From: Altererythrobacter sp. BO-6
GTDB taxonomy: Bacteria > Pseudomonadota > Alphaproteobacteria > Sphingomonadales > Sphingomonadaceae
DNA: 64,000 bases
Assembly: GCF_011047315.1 (NCBI RefSeq)
Contig: NZ_CP049259.1
Span: forward strand, 2,170,001-2,234,000
Direction: 5' to 3'
Shown here one piece after another: positions 46,567-55,748 of this stretch; position 1 is the stretch's first letter, and each line of letters begins with the position of its first letter. A program made the translations under genes and the position numbers. The notes below the pieces were generated by a model. It was given only the letters and a program-made list of their open reading frames with translations. It did not search any database and was not told the DNA's origin.

Positions 46567-48058
46567 TCACTGCTCACGCTTGGCATCGGCTGCTTGCTGC
46601 AGCAGTGGCTTCAACTCCTTCTTGACGATCTTGCCGGTCGGATTGAGCGGCAAGGTATCGAGAATGAGCAGCGTGCGCGGAACCTTGTTGTCGGCAAGAT
46701 GCTCGCGGCAGAATGCTGCAATTTCAACGGGAAGGGCTGTGCAGCCGGGCCGCAAGGAAACCGCCGCCGAGATGTCTTCGCCAAGCACCGGGTGGTCGAC
46801 CCCTACCACGGCCGCCTGTTGCACCGCCGGGTGCTGGTAAAGCACGGTTTCGATCTCGAGCGGTGTGATGTTGTAGCCGCCCCGAATGATCAACTCCTTG
46901 GAACGACCAGAAATGATAAGGTCGCCGTCGCCGTCGACAAAACCCAGGTCTCCGGTCTTGGTCCAGCCTCCGACGAAGCTGGCTGCTGTAGCCGCCGGAT
47001 CGTTCCAGTACCGGCGCGGGTGCTTCTGAATTCCATAGATCTCGCCGATGACGCCAGTTTCGATGATGACCTGTCCATCTTCGCCGCGCAGTTGCATGTG
47101 TTCGGGCATCTTGCCTACACAACCTGGCTTGAGAGCCTGGGCGGCACTGGTGGTGCCAACCACGACGCCGCCTTCAGACATTCCTGTAATTGTTGCGGAT
47201 CCTCAGGTGCGGCCAATTGGCCATGGCTCTAACCACCGAGTCGTGTGGCAGGGGCGCAGTCCCAGTCATGAGGTATTTCACGCCGGCAAAGTCATAGTCG
47301 CCAGCGTCAGGGTGATCGAGGATGAGCCGCAGCATTGAAGGAACAAGATAGACCAGGTCCGGCTGCTTCTCCCTGACCAGTTCGAGGAAGCCCTTGGGGT
47401 CGAACTTGCGCTGGGTGATCGCGGTTGCGCCCCCGCGAACCGGCAGCATGACAATCCCGAGATTTCCTGCGGAGCCCGTCAGGGGCAGCGCATTCAGTGT
47501 TGACCGGGTGCTGTCCATGTTGGTCCCGGTCACCCCCCGCGAGATCAGGTCCGGATGGCTGACGACAACGCCCTTGATCTTGCCGGTGGTGCCGCTCGTT
47601 CCAAGGATCTCTGCATCCGTATCGGCATCAAGGCTGTCCTGATCGGGCAATGCCGAGATGTCGCGCGGCATCTGGTCGACCGTCCAGCATCCATCGAACT
47701 TCAGATCCTTGACGAGTTCCGGCCCATCGGTGATGCACCAGCGCGGTTCGCACAAGTCCTTGTAGTCGGAGACTTCCGCCGGGCTCAGCCGCGGATTGAT
47801 CGGGCAGACAATGCCACCTGCCCGAAAAATCGCGAAGACGGCGATGGCCATTTCGACAGCAAAGGCATTGCTGATCGGCAAGAAGACGCGGTCTCCGGGT
47901 TGCAGGCCGGCTGCAGCGAGGCCTCCGCCGATCTCGTCTGCCTCACGGTCCCACTCGGCGAAAGTGATCTGGCGGCGGGTATCGTCATGGGCGATCTGGT
48001 CGCGCTGGTGCTCGGCGCGAATCTTCAGGGCATCGCTAATCCGCCGCACAGTGGTCAT
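46567..48058 (-). pseudogene. Acyl-CoA synthetase (AMP-forming), frameshifted
   Basis: About 497 residues when joined. The N-terminal frame (ATG 48058) has LGTSGTTGKIKGVVVSH (P-loop, with Ile for Pro) and runs to HLRIRNNY at about 47190. There one extra base (A on the minus strand) turns GMSEGG into RNV-stop. The next frame, 47181-46567, carries MSEGGVVVGTTSA, GGWTKTGDLGFVDGDGDLIISGR and the terminal LPLNPTGKIVKKELKPLL with catalytic Lys. So two overlapping half-genes with no active whole, unless the extra base is a sequencing error. Divergent from the MaoC gene across operator 5. Confidence 0.85.
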
Positions 48059-48130
48059 GCCAAGGCTCCCGTGATCCTACCTTTGGAAAAGTGACGCCCT
48101 CTTCTCATAGGGTGTTCAGCTTGACAAGAA

Positions 48131-48148
48131 AAACTTACGGGTTAGTTT
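48131..48148. promoter_or_regulatory. Operator 5
   Basis: AAACTTACGGGTTAGTTT, with TTGACA at 48121-48126 on the plus strand just before it. This gives a clear -35 plus operator for the MaoC/hydratase unit starting at 48174. The divergent synthetase gene at 48058 may also be affected. Confidence 0.87.
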
Positions 48149-48173
48149 TATTCGATCCTCGGGGAGCGATGTC

Positions 48174-49460
48174 ATGACGTCTAAGAAGGCCGATATCAAA
48201 CAGAGTGAGGAATGGCAGAAGGCCACGTCCTTTGAGATTCTGGACAGCGACATCGAACGGCAGCGCAAGCTCATCGGATACTGGGAGGCTATGAGGCGGG
48301 CGGACTATGTCCAGACGGCTTCGGAAGACTCGATCCGCAACTGGGCCTATGGCAGCGGCGACGACAATCCGCTGTTTACCGACCCTGCCTACGCCAGGAA
48401 GACGCGCTGGGGTGGCGTCATCGCGCCGGGTATGATGGTGGGCCAGATCAGCAAGCCGATGCTCGGCGATCCGCCCTCGGACGAGATTCGGGCGCTACGC
48501 AAAAGCCTGTTCAAAGGCATTCATGTCTTCGTCTCCGGGGCGGACTTCACTTTCTATCGGCCAGTCCGGCCCGGGGACTCGATCTATGCCTACGAAGGCG
48601 AGGTTTCGTGTGAGGTCAAACAGTCGGAATTTGCCGGCAGGTCGATCGTCAATGTCACGCGGCGGGTCAAGGTCAACCAACGGGGCGAAGTGGTTGCGAC
48701 CTACGATCTGCTGCGGATCCTGACCGAGCGCAAAGCTGCGGCCAAAAAAGGCAAGAACGCAGCTATCGAACCTGCGACCTACACCGATGAGGAAATGCAG
48801 GCGATCGAGGACATCTACGCCGCCGAAAAGGTCCAAGGCGCCGAGAAGCGGTGGTTCGAGAGTGTCGAAGTTGGTGACAGCCTGGGCCTTCAGGCCAAGG
48901 GGCCGCTCGCTGTGACCGACATCATCTGTTTCCATGCCGCCGGCTATGGCTTCACTCCCTATGCCCCGACCACCAACCGGCGCGCGCACAAGAATCGGCA
49001 GCGGATCCCGGCCTTCTACGTCAAGAACGAACAGGGCATTCCTGATGTTGCGCAGCGCCTGCACTGGGACCCGCTTTGGGCTCAGGCGATCGGCAATCCG
49101 ATGGCCTATGATTATGGGGTGATGCGCGAAAACTATCTGTGGCATTATCTCAGCGACTGGGCCGGCGATGATGGGATCATCATCCAGCTCCACGACGAGG
49201 TGCGCAAGTTCGCCTACATGGGTGATGTGCAACGGGTGACCGGCGAGGTTCTGGGCAAGCGCGTTGAGAACGGCCAGAACCTGGTGGACGTGGCGGTGAA
49301 GTTCGTGAACCAGCGCGACGAGGAAACGGTGCGCGCCACGGCGACGATTGCCTTGCCGAGCAAGGACAAGCCGCTACCAATGTACCCGCCTGTTCCCGAC
49401 GACCTGGCGGAAACCGCCGCGCGCATGATGGCGCGGCACTGGGAACTGGGAGGCACTTGA
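48174..49460 (+). CDS. MaoC-type (double hotdog) enoyl-CoA hydratase
   Basis: A 428-residue protein with two hotdog modules. The N-terminal module contains SGDDNPLFTDPAYARKTRWG and VIAPGMMVG (D-x-N-P and G-x-I-A-P-G-M), the R-hydratase-like active region; the C-terminal module includes IICFHAAGYGFTPYAP and LHDEVRKFAYMGDV. FAS1-like dehydratase plus MaoC proteins of this type hydrate bulky enoyl-CoAs, as ChsH1/ChsH2 do in steroid side-chain removal. It precedes a crotonase gene with a one-base stop/start overlap, and is directly behind operator 5. Confidence 0.87.
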   Translation: MTSKKADIKQSEEWQKATSFEILDSDIERQRKLIGYWEAMRRADYVQTASEDSIRNWAYGSGDDNPLFTDPAYARKTRWGGVIAPGMMVGQISKPMLGDPPSDEIRALRKSLFKGIHVFVSGADFTFYRPVRPGDSIYAYEGEVSCEVKQSEFAGRSIVNVTRRVKVNQRGEVVATYDLLRILTERKAAAKKGKNAAIEPATYTDEEMQAIEDIYAAEKVQGAEKRWFESVEVGDSLGLQAKGPLAVTDIICFHAAGYGFTPYAPTTNRRAHKNRQRIPAFYVKNEQGIPDVAQRLHWDPLWAQAIGNPMAYDYGVMRENYLWHYLSDWAGDDGIIIQLHDEVRKFAYMGDVQRVTGEVLGKRVENGQNLVDVAVKFVNQRDEETVRATATIALPSKDKPLPMYPPVPDDLAETAARMMARHWELGGT

Positions 49461-50239
49461 TGAGTGATCTGGTCCTTATCGAGAACGAAAGCGGTGTCAG
49501 GATCATCACTCTGAACCGGCCTGATCGGCTCAATGCGCTGACTTCCGAGTTGATGGCCTCACTGGTTGATGCAATCGCCGATGCCGCCCGGGATGCCTCG
49601 GTTGGTTGTGTGGTTGTCACGGGTGCAGGGCGGGGCTTCTGTGCCGGGGGTGACATCAAGGATGGGGGAAGCGCGGTCGTTGCGCCGAATCCGCAAGTCG
49701 GCAGCCGCGTGGAGCAGCGCTTTGCCGGGCTGCGCGGGAACATGGAAACGTCGAGGCTGCTGCATGAAATGCCCAAGCCGACCATCGCAATGGTCAACGG
49801 GCCCGTAGCCGGAGCAGGGGTCGGGATCGCCGGTGCCTGCGATCTGCGCTTTGCAGGGCGTTCTGCCACAATCGTTACCGCTTTTGACAAGATCGGCGCG
49901 AGCGGTGACTTCGGAAGCAGCTGGTTTCTCTCGAAGATTGTGGGGACGGCCGTCGCGCGCGAGCTGTTCCTGCTGGGCGAGAAGCTCTCGGCCGAAGATG
50001 CCTTTGCCAAGGGGATCTACACCCGCCTCCATGATGACGAAGTCCTGCGTTTCGAGACGCTGAAGGCAGCGCACCGGTTGGCTGACGGACCAAGAATGGC
50101 CTATCGCTACATGAAGCAGAACCTCAACAATGCCGAAGACTGGTCATTCGAGGCTCAGTTCGATGCGGAGGCGCTGAACATGGGCCTGTCGACCCAGGCG
50201 AGTGCCCTGATCTCGCGCGAGCAGCAAAAGGACAGCTAG
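49460..50239 (+). CDS. Enoyl-CoA hydratase/isomerase family protein
   Basis: A 259-residue crotonase-fold protein. Oxyanion motifs GAGRGFCAGGDIKDGG near 55-70 and VNGPVAGAGVGIAGACDLR near 111. Two hydratases in one operon (this and MaoC) suggest that each acts on a different intermediate or stereoisomer. ATG 49460 overlaps the stop of the MaoC gene. Operator 6 lies about 50 bases downstream of its stop, so the next genes have their own promoter. Confidence 0.9.
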   Translation: MSDLVLIENESGVRIITLNRPDRLNALTSELMASLVDAIADAARDASVGCVVVTGAGRGFCAGGDIKDGGSAVVAPNPQVGSRVEQRFAGLRGNMETSRLLHEMPKPTIAMVNGPVAGAGVGIAGACDLRFAGRSATIVTAFDKIGASGDFGSSWFLSKIVGTAVARELFLLGEKLSAEDAFAKGIYTRLHDDEVLRFETLKAAHRLADGPRMAYRYMKQNLNNAEDWSFEAQFDAEALNMGLSTQASALISREQQKDS

Positions 50240-50291
50240 CCTGTTGATCAACGCTCCAACGGGTGACGCATCGACGCCGTTGACTTGAAGA

Positions 50292-50309
50292 AAACTAACC
50301 CGTAAGTTT
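50292..50309. promoter_or_regulatory. Operator 6
   Basis: AAACTAACCCGTAAGTTT, with TTGACT at 50280-50285 on the plus strand before it. It controls the CaiB, ferredoxin, VTT, RidA and reductase genes that follow. Confidence 0.85.
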
Positions 50310-50377
50310 TATTTCTTCGATCGCGCTCACATTCTCGCCTGGAGAGGGAGCAGCAGGGTTTGTCAGGAGTAAGCAAC

Positions 50378-51556
50378 GTGTCCGGAATTCTGCAAGGCAT
50401 CAAAGTGGTCGATTTCGGGAAATACATCGCCGGGCCGCTGTGTGCCGGGATGCTGGCAGATCTGGGTGCCGACGTTGTGCGGGTCGAGAAGCCGGGCGGG
50501 GGTGATGACCGTTATGTGGCGCCGGCTACCGATAGCGGCGAGGGTTCGCTGTTCCTCTACGGCAACCGCGGCAAGCGCTCGCTGACCCTGGATACCAGCA
50601 AGCCCGAAGGTCTGGCCGTGCTTCATCGCATGATCGCCAAGGCCGATGTGGTCGTTGCCAACCTCTCGCCGAGCGCGCTGGCGCATTTCGGTCTCGACTA
50701 TGAATCGGTTAAGGCGCTGCGCGAAGACATCATCCTTGTCACCTCGAGCACTTTCCCGTCGAATACGCCGATGCGGGATGCCCTCGGGCTCGACAGCATC
50801 GGCCAGGTGGTGAGCGGCGGGGTTTATCTCACGGGCGAGGCCGGCCAACCCTACAAGTCGGCAACCGCCTATGTCGATTTCGGCACGGCCGTGTCTTCGG
50901 CCTATGCGGCTATGGCTGCGCTGTTCAATCGCGAACGCACAGGAAAGGGCATGCACGTTGAATCCTCGCTGGTCGGGACGGCGCTCAATGTCATGGCTCC
51001 GATCCTGATGGAACACGCCTATGGCAAGGCACCGCGCAGGCCGACCGGAAACCGCTCACCCATCGGCGGGCCGTCGGACATCATCAAGACCAAAGACGGC
51101 TGGTTCGTCGTGTCGGTGCTCGGCAACAAGCTGTTTGCGCGCTGGGCCAAGTTCATCGGGCAGCCCGAACTGACGCAGGATCCGCGCTTCGCGGACGATG
51201 CCTTGCGCGGTGTGAATGGCGATGCCCTCAGTCAGATCATGACCGAATGGGCCAGGGACAAGACCACCGAAGACTGCATCAAGGACCTGGTGCAGATCGG
51301 ACTGCCTGCGGGTCCGGTCCTTTCGCCCGATGACATCATGGGCGGTGCCATGAGCCTGCGGGAAAGCTTCTTTCAGGAAGGGTCGTTCGGATCCGAAACG
51401 GTGATCCAGATGCCGACCCCGATCCGCTTCTCGGGTGCGCCGACCAGGGAAAATATCGAGGCACCGGAACTGGGCAAGCACAGTCGCGAAGTACTTGGCG
51501 AATATGGCTTTTCATCTGCGGAGATCGAAAGCCTGATCCAACGACAGCTGGTCTGA
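50378..51556 (+). CDS. CaiB/BaiF family (class III) CoA-transferase
   Basis: A 392-residue CoA-transferase that moves CoA between acids without ATP. Start GTG 50378 has CAGGAGTAAGCAAC before it; a TTG 18 bases upstream overlaps that site. N-terminal VVDFGKYIAGPLCAGMLADLGADVVRVEKPGGGDD is the CaiB signature, and Asp167 in AYVDFGTAV aligns with the catalytic Asp of formyl-CoA transferase. In bile-acid and carnitine degradation such enzymes recycle CoA from end products. First gene behind operator 6. The substrate pair is unknown. Confidence 0.9.
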   Translation: MSGILQGIKVVDFGKYIAGPLCAGMLADLGADVVRVEKPGGGDDRYVAPATDSGEGSLFLYGNRGKRSLTLDTSKPEGLAVLHRMIAKADVVVANLSPSALAHFGLDYESVKALREDIILVTSSTFPSNTPMRDALGLDSIGQVVSGGVYLTGEAGQPYKSATAYVDFGTAVSSAYAAMAALFNRERTGKGMHVESSLVGTALNVMAPILMEHAYGKAPRRPTGNRSPIGGPSDIIKTKDGWFVVSVLGNKLFARWAKFIGQPELTQDPRFADDALRGVNGDALSQIMTEWARDKTTEDCIKDLVQIGLPAGPVLSPDDIMGGAMSLRESFFQEGSFGSETVIQMPTPIRFSGAPTRENIEAPELGKHSREVLGEYGFSSAEIESLIQRQLV

Positions 51557-51616
51557 GAACCGTTGCCGGAATCAAGTTCGCTCCATGAGCGAGCCAATGG
51601 AGAGGTGGTACTGGTC

Positions 51617-51940
51617 ATGACGACAATCGTCTTTTTCGAGCCCGACGGAACCCGGCGCGAAGTTGCAGCCAAGCCCGGCGAAAGCGCCATGGAGGTCGCA
51701 GTGCGCCATGGTGTGGAGGGGGTTGATGCCGATTGCGGCGGGGTCTGCGCCTGTGCAACCTGCCACGGTCATGTCGATGCAGCGTTCTTCGACCGCTTAC
51801 CGGCAATGAACGAAACCGAAGATGCAATGCTCGAACTGGTAGAGGATCAAAGAGCAGCCAATTCGCGGCTGCTTTGCCAGCTGAAAGTCGGGCCCGAGCT
51901 GGATGGTATTGTCATAAGCCTCCCTGGCGTGAAACGCTGA
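51617..51940 (+). CDS. [2Fe-2S] ferredoxin, adrenodoxin/putidaredoxin type
   Basis: A 107-residue plant/vertebrate-type ferredoxin. Cluster ligands Cys40, Cys46, Cys49 (DCGGVCACATCH) and Cys87 (LLCQLKV), with the C-x5-C-x2-C-x37-C spacing of P450-feeding ferredoxins. GGAGAGGTGG lies upstream of ATG 51617. It is in one operon with the FAD reductase at 53185, giving a full class I P450 redox chain (NADH to reductase to ferredoxin to P450). Either P450 could be served, P450 2 being the one without its own carrier. Confidence 0.92.
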   Translation: MTTIVFFEPDGTRREVAAKPGESAMEVAVRHGVEGVDADCGGVCACATCHGHVDAAFFDRLPAMNETEDAMLELVEDQRAANSRLLCQLKVGPELDGIVISLPGVKR

Positions 51941-51996
51941 TAAAGGTATCAAGCAGTCCGGTCCGGCCATCGGGAGGCAAGAGGAAGTCGCCGATC

Positions 51997-52677
51997 ATGC
52001 AGCAAGATCAGCTAGAGTCGGGTCGAAAGTCGGCGTGGGCGCGCCGACTGCGGTGGGCGGCACTCTTCTTCCTGGGAGTCATTGTCCTCGCCGGGCCCGT
52101 CTATTTCGCGGCCGAGATCGAACAGGTCACAAATCTGGCCATCGCGTCCGCACGAACCAGCCCGCAGCTTGTGGCTGGAGCGATCATACTCGCCCTTGCG
52201 CTCGATGTGTTCCTTCCGGTTCCCAACGGAGTGACCAACACTCTGGCAGGTGCTATTTTCGGGTTCGCGACTGGTTCGGTAGTGATCTGGATCGGCCTGA
52301 TGGCGGCGAGCCTGCTGGGTTATATCGTCGGCGTCCTGGCAGCGCGGCCGTTGGCACTCAAACTGCTTGGCGAACAGGAGCTGATCCGGGCGCACCGTTT
52401 TGCCAGTGGTATGGGGCCACTGGTCTTGATCTTCTCCAGGCCGGTGCCGGTCTTTGCCGAACTCGCCACGATTGCATCCGGGATGGCGGGGATGCGGTTG
52501 GGACAGTTTCTGATCATTACCGGGCTTGGCAATTTGTCGGTCGCGCTGGTCTTTGCCGCCATAGGTTCTGCTGCCTTGGCCGACCAGTCCGGACTGCTCG
52601 CCATAACCGGCAGCATCGCCCTCCCGCTGATTGCATGGCTCGGCTTCCGCTGGTGGCACACAAGGCAAAGTTTATAG
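51997..52677 (+). CDS. VTT-domain (TVP38/TMEM64-like) membrane protein
   Basis: A 226-residue membrane protein with about five or six hydrophobic helices and the VTT region DVFLPVPNGVTNTLAGAIFGF and FSRPVPVFAELATIASGMAGM. This family is linked to lipid scrambling or membrane homeostasis. The ATG at 51997 is chosen because all upstream in-frame codons lie inside the ferredoxin gene. Placed between ferredoxin and RidA, it may deal with a membrane-active hydrophobic substrate, but no direct link can be seen. Confidence 0.85.
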   Translation: MQQDQLESGRKSAWARRLRWAALFFLGVIVLAGPVYFAAEIEQVTNLAIASARTSPQLVAGAIILALALDVFLPVPNGVTNTLAGAIFGFATGSVVIWIGLMAASLLGYIVGVLAARPLALKLLGEQELIRAHRFASGMGPLVLIFSRPVPVFAELATIASGMAGMRLGQFLIITGLGNLSVALVFAAIGSAALADQSGLLAITGSIALPLIAWLGFRWWHTRQSL

Positions 52678-52720
52678 CTACATCGACCGGACTGCCCAAG
52701 TTTCACCGAAAGGACTACTG

Positions 52721-53182
52721 ATGAACCATCTGCCCACTGCTGTCGCGCTGGTGCTTGCAGCAGCACTTGTCGCATCCCCGCTCGCCGCGCGGCCCGCCGC
52801 TTCGCATTCGGCCCCCGTGTTCCATCCGCGCGCGGATTCGCTCCCCCTCTCCATTGCGGTGCAGACGGGCAAGACGGTCTATCTATCTGGCATGCTCGGC
52901 GTCGCGCCGGACGGTCGAAGCTTGGTCCCCGGCGGGATCGAGGCTGAGACGCGGCGCACCATGGACCTCATCGGCGAAGACCTCAAACGGCTGGGCCTTA
53001 CATACGAGGACGTGGTCAAATGCACCGTTTTCCTGACTGACTTGAAGGACCTGCCAGCCTTTACCGCTGTCTACGCCAGCTATTTCAAGCCGGGCCGCTA
53101 CCCCGCCCGTTCGACTCTGGGTGTGAGTTCGCTGATAGGGGGGGCGAAGGTTGAGGTTGAGTGTGTGGCCTGGAAAGGCTGA
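52721..53182 (+). CDS. RidA/YjgF-family protein with signal peptide
   Basis: A 153-residue protein. The first 27 residues (AVALVLAAALVASPLAARPAA) form an export signal; the rest is a RidA fold with GKTVYLSGMLGVAPDGR and YPARSTLGVSSLIGGAKVEVECVAW. RidA proteins deaminate reactive enamines in the cytosol; exported members are uncommon and their role is unclear. GAAAGGACTACTG precedes the ATG. Its end overlaps the upstream in-frame region of the reductase gene. Its place between a membrane protein and the reductase gives no clear functional clue. Confidence 0.85.
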   Translation: MNHLPTAVALVLAAALVASPLAARPAASHSAPVFHPRADSLPLSIAVQTGKTVYLSGMLGVAPDGRSLVPGGIEAETRRTMDLIGEDLKRLGLTYEDVVKCTVFLTDLKDLPAFTAVYASYFKPGRYPARSTLGVSSLIGGAKVEVECVAWKG

Positions 53183-53184
53183 CC

Positions 53185-54429
53185 TTGTATCTAAGAATGC
53201 ACATGCAGCACTTCGATGTCTTGATTGTGGGGGGCGGCCAAGGCGGTGCCTATGCGGCGATCCAGCTGCGTCAGCAGGGGTTCGCAGGTACTGTCGCCAT
53301 CGTCGGGCGCGAGAACGAGCTACCCTATGAACGGCCACCGCTTTCCAAGGAGTATATGCTTGGCGACAAGGAGTGGGAACGCCTGCTGATCCGCCCTGCT
53401 GCATTCTGGCACGACAAAGCCATCGCATTGCTGCTCGGACTTGAAGTGACTGCGGTCGATCCTGCGGCGCGGCATGTGACCATGCGCGATGGCAGCTTTC
53501 TGGGATACGGCAGGTTGATTTGGGCAACGGGCGGTCAACCACGCCGACTGACCTGCCTTGGCGCGGATATGGAAGGGGTTCATGTTGTCCGGACGCGGGG
53601 CGATGCCGATGCTATCTTGGGCCAATTGTCAGGCGTGACCCGCGCGGTGATCGTGGGTGGCGGTTACATCGGACTTGAGGCTGCGGCCGTACTAAGGAAG
53701 CTTGGCAAGGAGGTAACGCTCCTCGAGGCTTTGCCGCGTGTGCTCGCCCGGGTGGCTGGTGAATATGTGTCGTCGTTCTACGAAGCCGATCACCGTGCGC
53801 ATGGCGTCGATCTCAGGACGTCCGCCGCCTTGCGTTCGATCGAAGGCACGGAACGGGTGAGCGGCGTGCGCCTCGAAGATGGCAGCCTGATCGAATGCCA
53901 GATGGTAATTGTCGGGATCGGAATTATCCCTTCGGTGGAGCCTTTGCTGGCCGCGGGAATCAAGGGTGGGAATGGTGTGGAGGTCGATGCCTTCTGCCGC
54001 ACCAGCGACGATCTAATCTACGCCATTGGCGATTGCGCTGCACAGGCCAACCACTTCGCCGACGGCGCTGTGCTGCGGGTCGAAAGCGTCCAGAATGCCA
54101 ACGACCAGGCTATTTGTGCTGTCAAGGCTATCTTGGGTGAACCACAAGCCTATTCAGCAACGCCATGGTTCTGGTCGAACCAGTATGACCTGAAGCTGCA
54201 GACCGTGGGGATTTCGTCAGGACATGACGTTGCTATCCTGCGCGGCGATCGGGCAGCGCGCAGCTTTTCGGTGATCTACCTCAAGGCCGGGCGTCTGATC
54301 GCGATCGATGCGATCAACGCGACCAGGGACTATGTTCAGGCGCGCCAACTGATCGAGAAAGGTGCGATAATCGCGCCCGAAGACCTTGCCGACACAAGTC
54401 GTGCGCTGAAAGACTTGCCAAGGCTTTAG
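53185..54429 (+). CDS. Ferredoxin reductase (NAD(P)H, FAD), PdR/CamA type
   Basis: A roughly 415-residue FAD flavoprotein. FAD motif VLIVGGGQGGAYAAIQLRQQG, NAD motif AVIVGGGYIGLEAAAVLRKLG, second FAD motif IYAIGDCAAQANHF, and the C-terminal fold typical of putidaredoxin/rubredoxin-type reductases. The start is uncertain: TTG 53185 has GGAAAGG seven bases before it, and ATG 53197 is the other choice. It passes NAD(P)H electrons to the ferredoxin encoded four genes upstream (51617) and perhaps to the rubredoxin at 39330. Last gene of the operator 6 operon. Confidence 0.9.
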   Translation: MYLRMHMQHFDVLIVGGGQGGAYAAIQLRQQGFAGTVAIVGRENELPYERPPLSKEYMLGDKEWERLLIRPAAFWHDKAIALLLGLEVTAVDPAARHVTMRDGSFLGYGRLIWATGGQPRRLTCLGADMEGVHVVRTRGDADAILGQLSGVTRAVIVGGGYIGLEAAAVLRKLGKEVTLLEALPRVLARVAGEYVSSFYEADHRAHGVDLRTSAALRSIEGTERVSGVRLEDGSLIECQMVIVGIGIIPSVEPLLAAGIKGGNGVEVDAFCRTSDDLIYAIGDCAAQANHFADGAVLRVESVQNANDQAICAVKAILGEPQAYSATPWFWSNQYDLKLQTVGISSGHDVAILRGDRAARSFSVIYLKAGRLIAIDAINATRDYVQARQLIEKGAIIAPEDLADTSRALKDLPRL

Positions 54430-54456
54430 AGCCTGCCCTGTACAGGACCGGCTCTA
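54427..54456. terminator. Hairpin between convergent genes
   Basis: TAGAGCC and GGCTCTA form outer arms around the inner palindrome CCTGTACAGG, giving a long imperfect hairpin between the reductase stop and the thiolase stop. No T-run is visible. It may end transcription from both sides. Confidence 0.5.
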
Positions 54457-54469
54457 GACGCGATCGGCG

Positions 54470-55729
54470 TTAGCCCTGAGCCATCCGCTCGATGATGATC
54501 GCCGGGGCCATGCCGCCGCCGGCGCACATCGTGACCAGGCCATAGCGGCCATCGGTGCGTTCCAGTTCGTCGAGTACCGTGCCGATCAGCATCGCGCCTG
54601 TCGCCCCGATCGGGTGCCCCAGCGCGATCGAGCCGCCGTTGACGTTCACCTTCTCGCGGTCGAGCTTGAGGTCACGGATGAACTTCTCGGCCACCACCGC
54701 GAAGGCTTCGTTGATCTCCCAAAGGTCGATGTCGTCAACAGTCAGGCCAGCCTTTTGCAGAACTTTGCGTGCTGCAGGAACTGGAGCATTGAGCATGAGC
54801 GTGGGGCAATCGCCCAGGTTGGCGTAAGCCACGACGCGCGCACGCGGCTTGAGGTCATGCTTCTCGGCATAGTCCTTGCTGGTCAGCAGGACGGCACCGG
54901 CACCGTCGACCACGCCCGAGCTGTTGCCCGGATGGTGCACGGCCTCGAACTGGAGGTCGGTGTAAACCCGCTGGATCTGCTTGCGCCAAGTCCGCCCGTT
55001 ACCAAGATCGACATCGGCAACGACCTGGAACGATGGCTTGAGCGATGCCAAGCCTTCGGCAGTGGTTTCCGGGCGCGGAAACTCCTCGTGATCGAGAGCG
55101 AGTGAACCGTCCGGGTTGTAAACCGGAACCACCGAACGGTCGAACCGCCCTTCGCGGATGGCGCGATCAGCGCGGCGCTGACTCTCCAGCGCCAGCGCGT
55201 CGAGCGCTTCCCGGCCAATCCCCTCGATTGCGGCAATCGCGTCCGCGCAGACGCCCTGGTTAGACTGGGGATGCATGGCATCGAGCACTTCGTTGTGCGA
55301 GCCAATCAATCGTGGCTCTATGCCGAATTCGGCGCGCTGGGCGGCCAGGATCTGCTGGTAGCTCATCAGTTCAGTGCCGCCGGCAACGACGCAGTCTTCC
55401 ATGCCCGAAAGCACCGAGCCGGCAGCGAGATTGACCGCCGTGATTCCGCCGCCGCAGAACCGGTCAAGTGTGGTTCCCGATGCCTTCACGTCGTATCCCG
55501 CGACCAGCGCCGCCATCCGGCCAAGGTCGGCACCCTGCTTGCCTTCCTGCGTGCTAGTCGACCAGATGATGTCATCGACAGTCGTGGTGTCGAGATTGTT
55601 GCGATCCTTGAGCGCCTTCAGGACAGTAGCGCCGACATTCTGGGGATGCAGGTGGGAAAGCGCTCCTTTGCCCGGTTTACCAATCCCGCGCGGCGTGCGG
55701 CAGGTGTCGATGATGTAGGCTTCGTGCAT
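54470..55729 (-). CDS. Thiolase (acetyl-CoA acyltransferase)
   Basis: A 419-residue thiolase that cleaves a 3-ketoacyl-CoA with CoA. Nucleophile Cys92 in LDRFCGGGITAV, catalytic His in GGSIALGHPIGATGA near 370, and the second Cys402 in TMCAGGGMAPA. The sequence is close to the enzymes that end beta-oxidation of various acyl-CoAs; specificity is unclear. The minus-strand partner of the nitronate-monooxygenase-like gene 20 bases upstream, both under operator 7. Convergent with the ferredoxin reductase. Confidence 0.92.
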   Translation of the reverse strand: MHEAYIIDTCRTPRGIGKPGKGALSHLHPQNVGATVLKALKDRNNLDTTTVDDIIWSTSTQEGKQGADLGRMAALVAGYDVKASGTTLDRFCGGGITAVNLAAGSVLSGMEDCVVAGGTELMSYQQILAAQRAEFGIEPRLIGSHNEVLDAMHPQSNQGVCADAIAAIEGIGREALDALALESQRRADRAIREGRFDRSVVPVYNPDGSLALDHEEFPRPETTAEGLASLKPSFQVVADVDLGNGRTWRKQIQRVYTDLQFEAVHHPGNSSGVVDGAGAVLLTSKDYAEKHDLKPRARVVAYANLGDCPTLMLNAPVPAARKVLQKAGLTVDDIDLWEINEAFAVVAEKFIRDLKLDREKVNVNGGSIALGHPIGATGAMLIGTVLDELERTDGRYGLVTMCAGGGMAPAIIIERMAQG

Positions 55730-55748
55730 CGGTGAACTCCTTTGTTGG

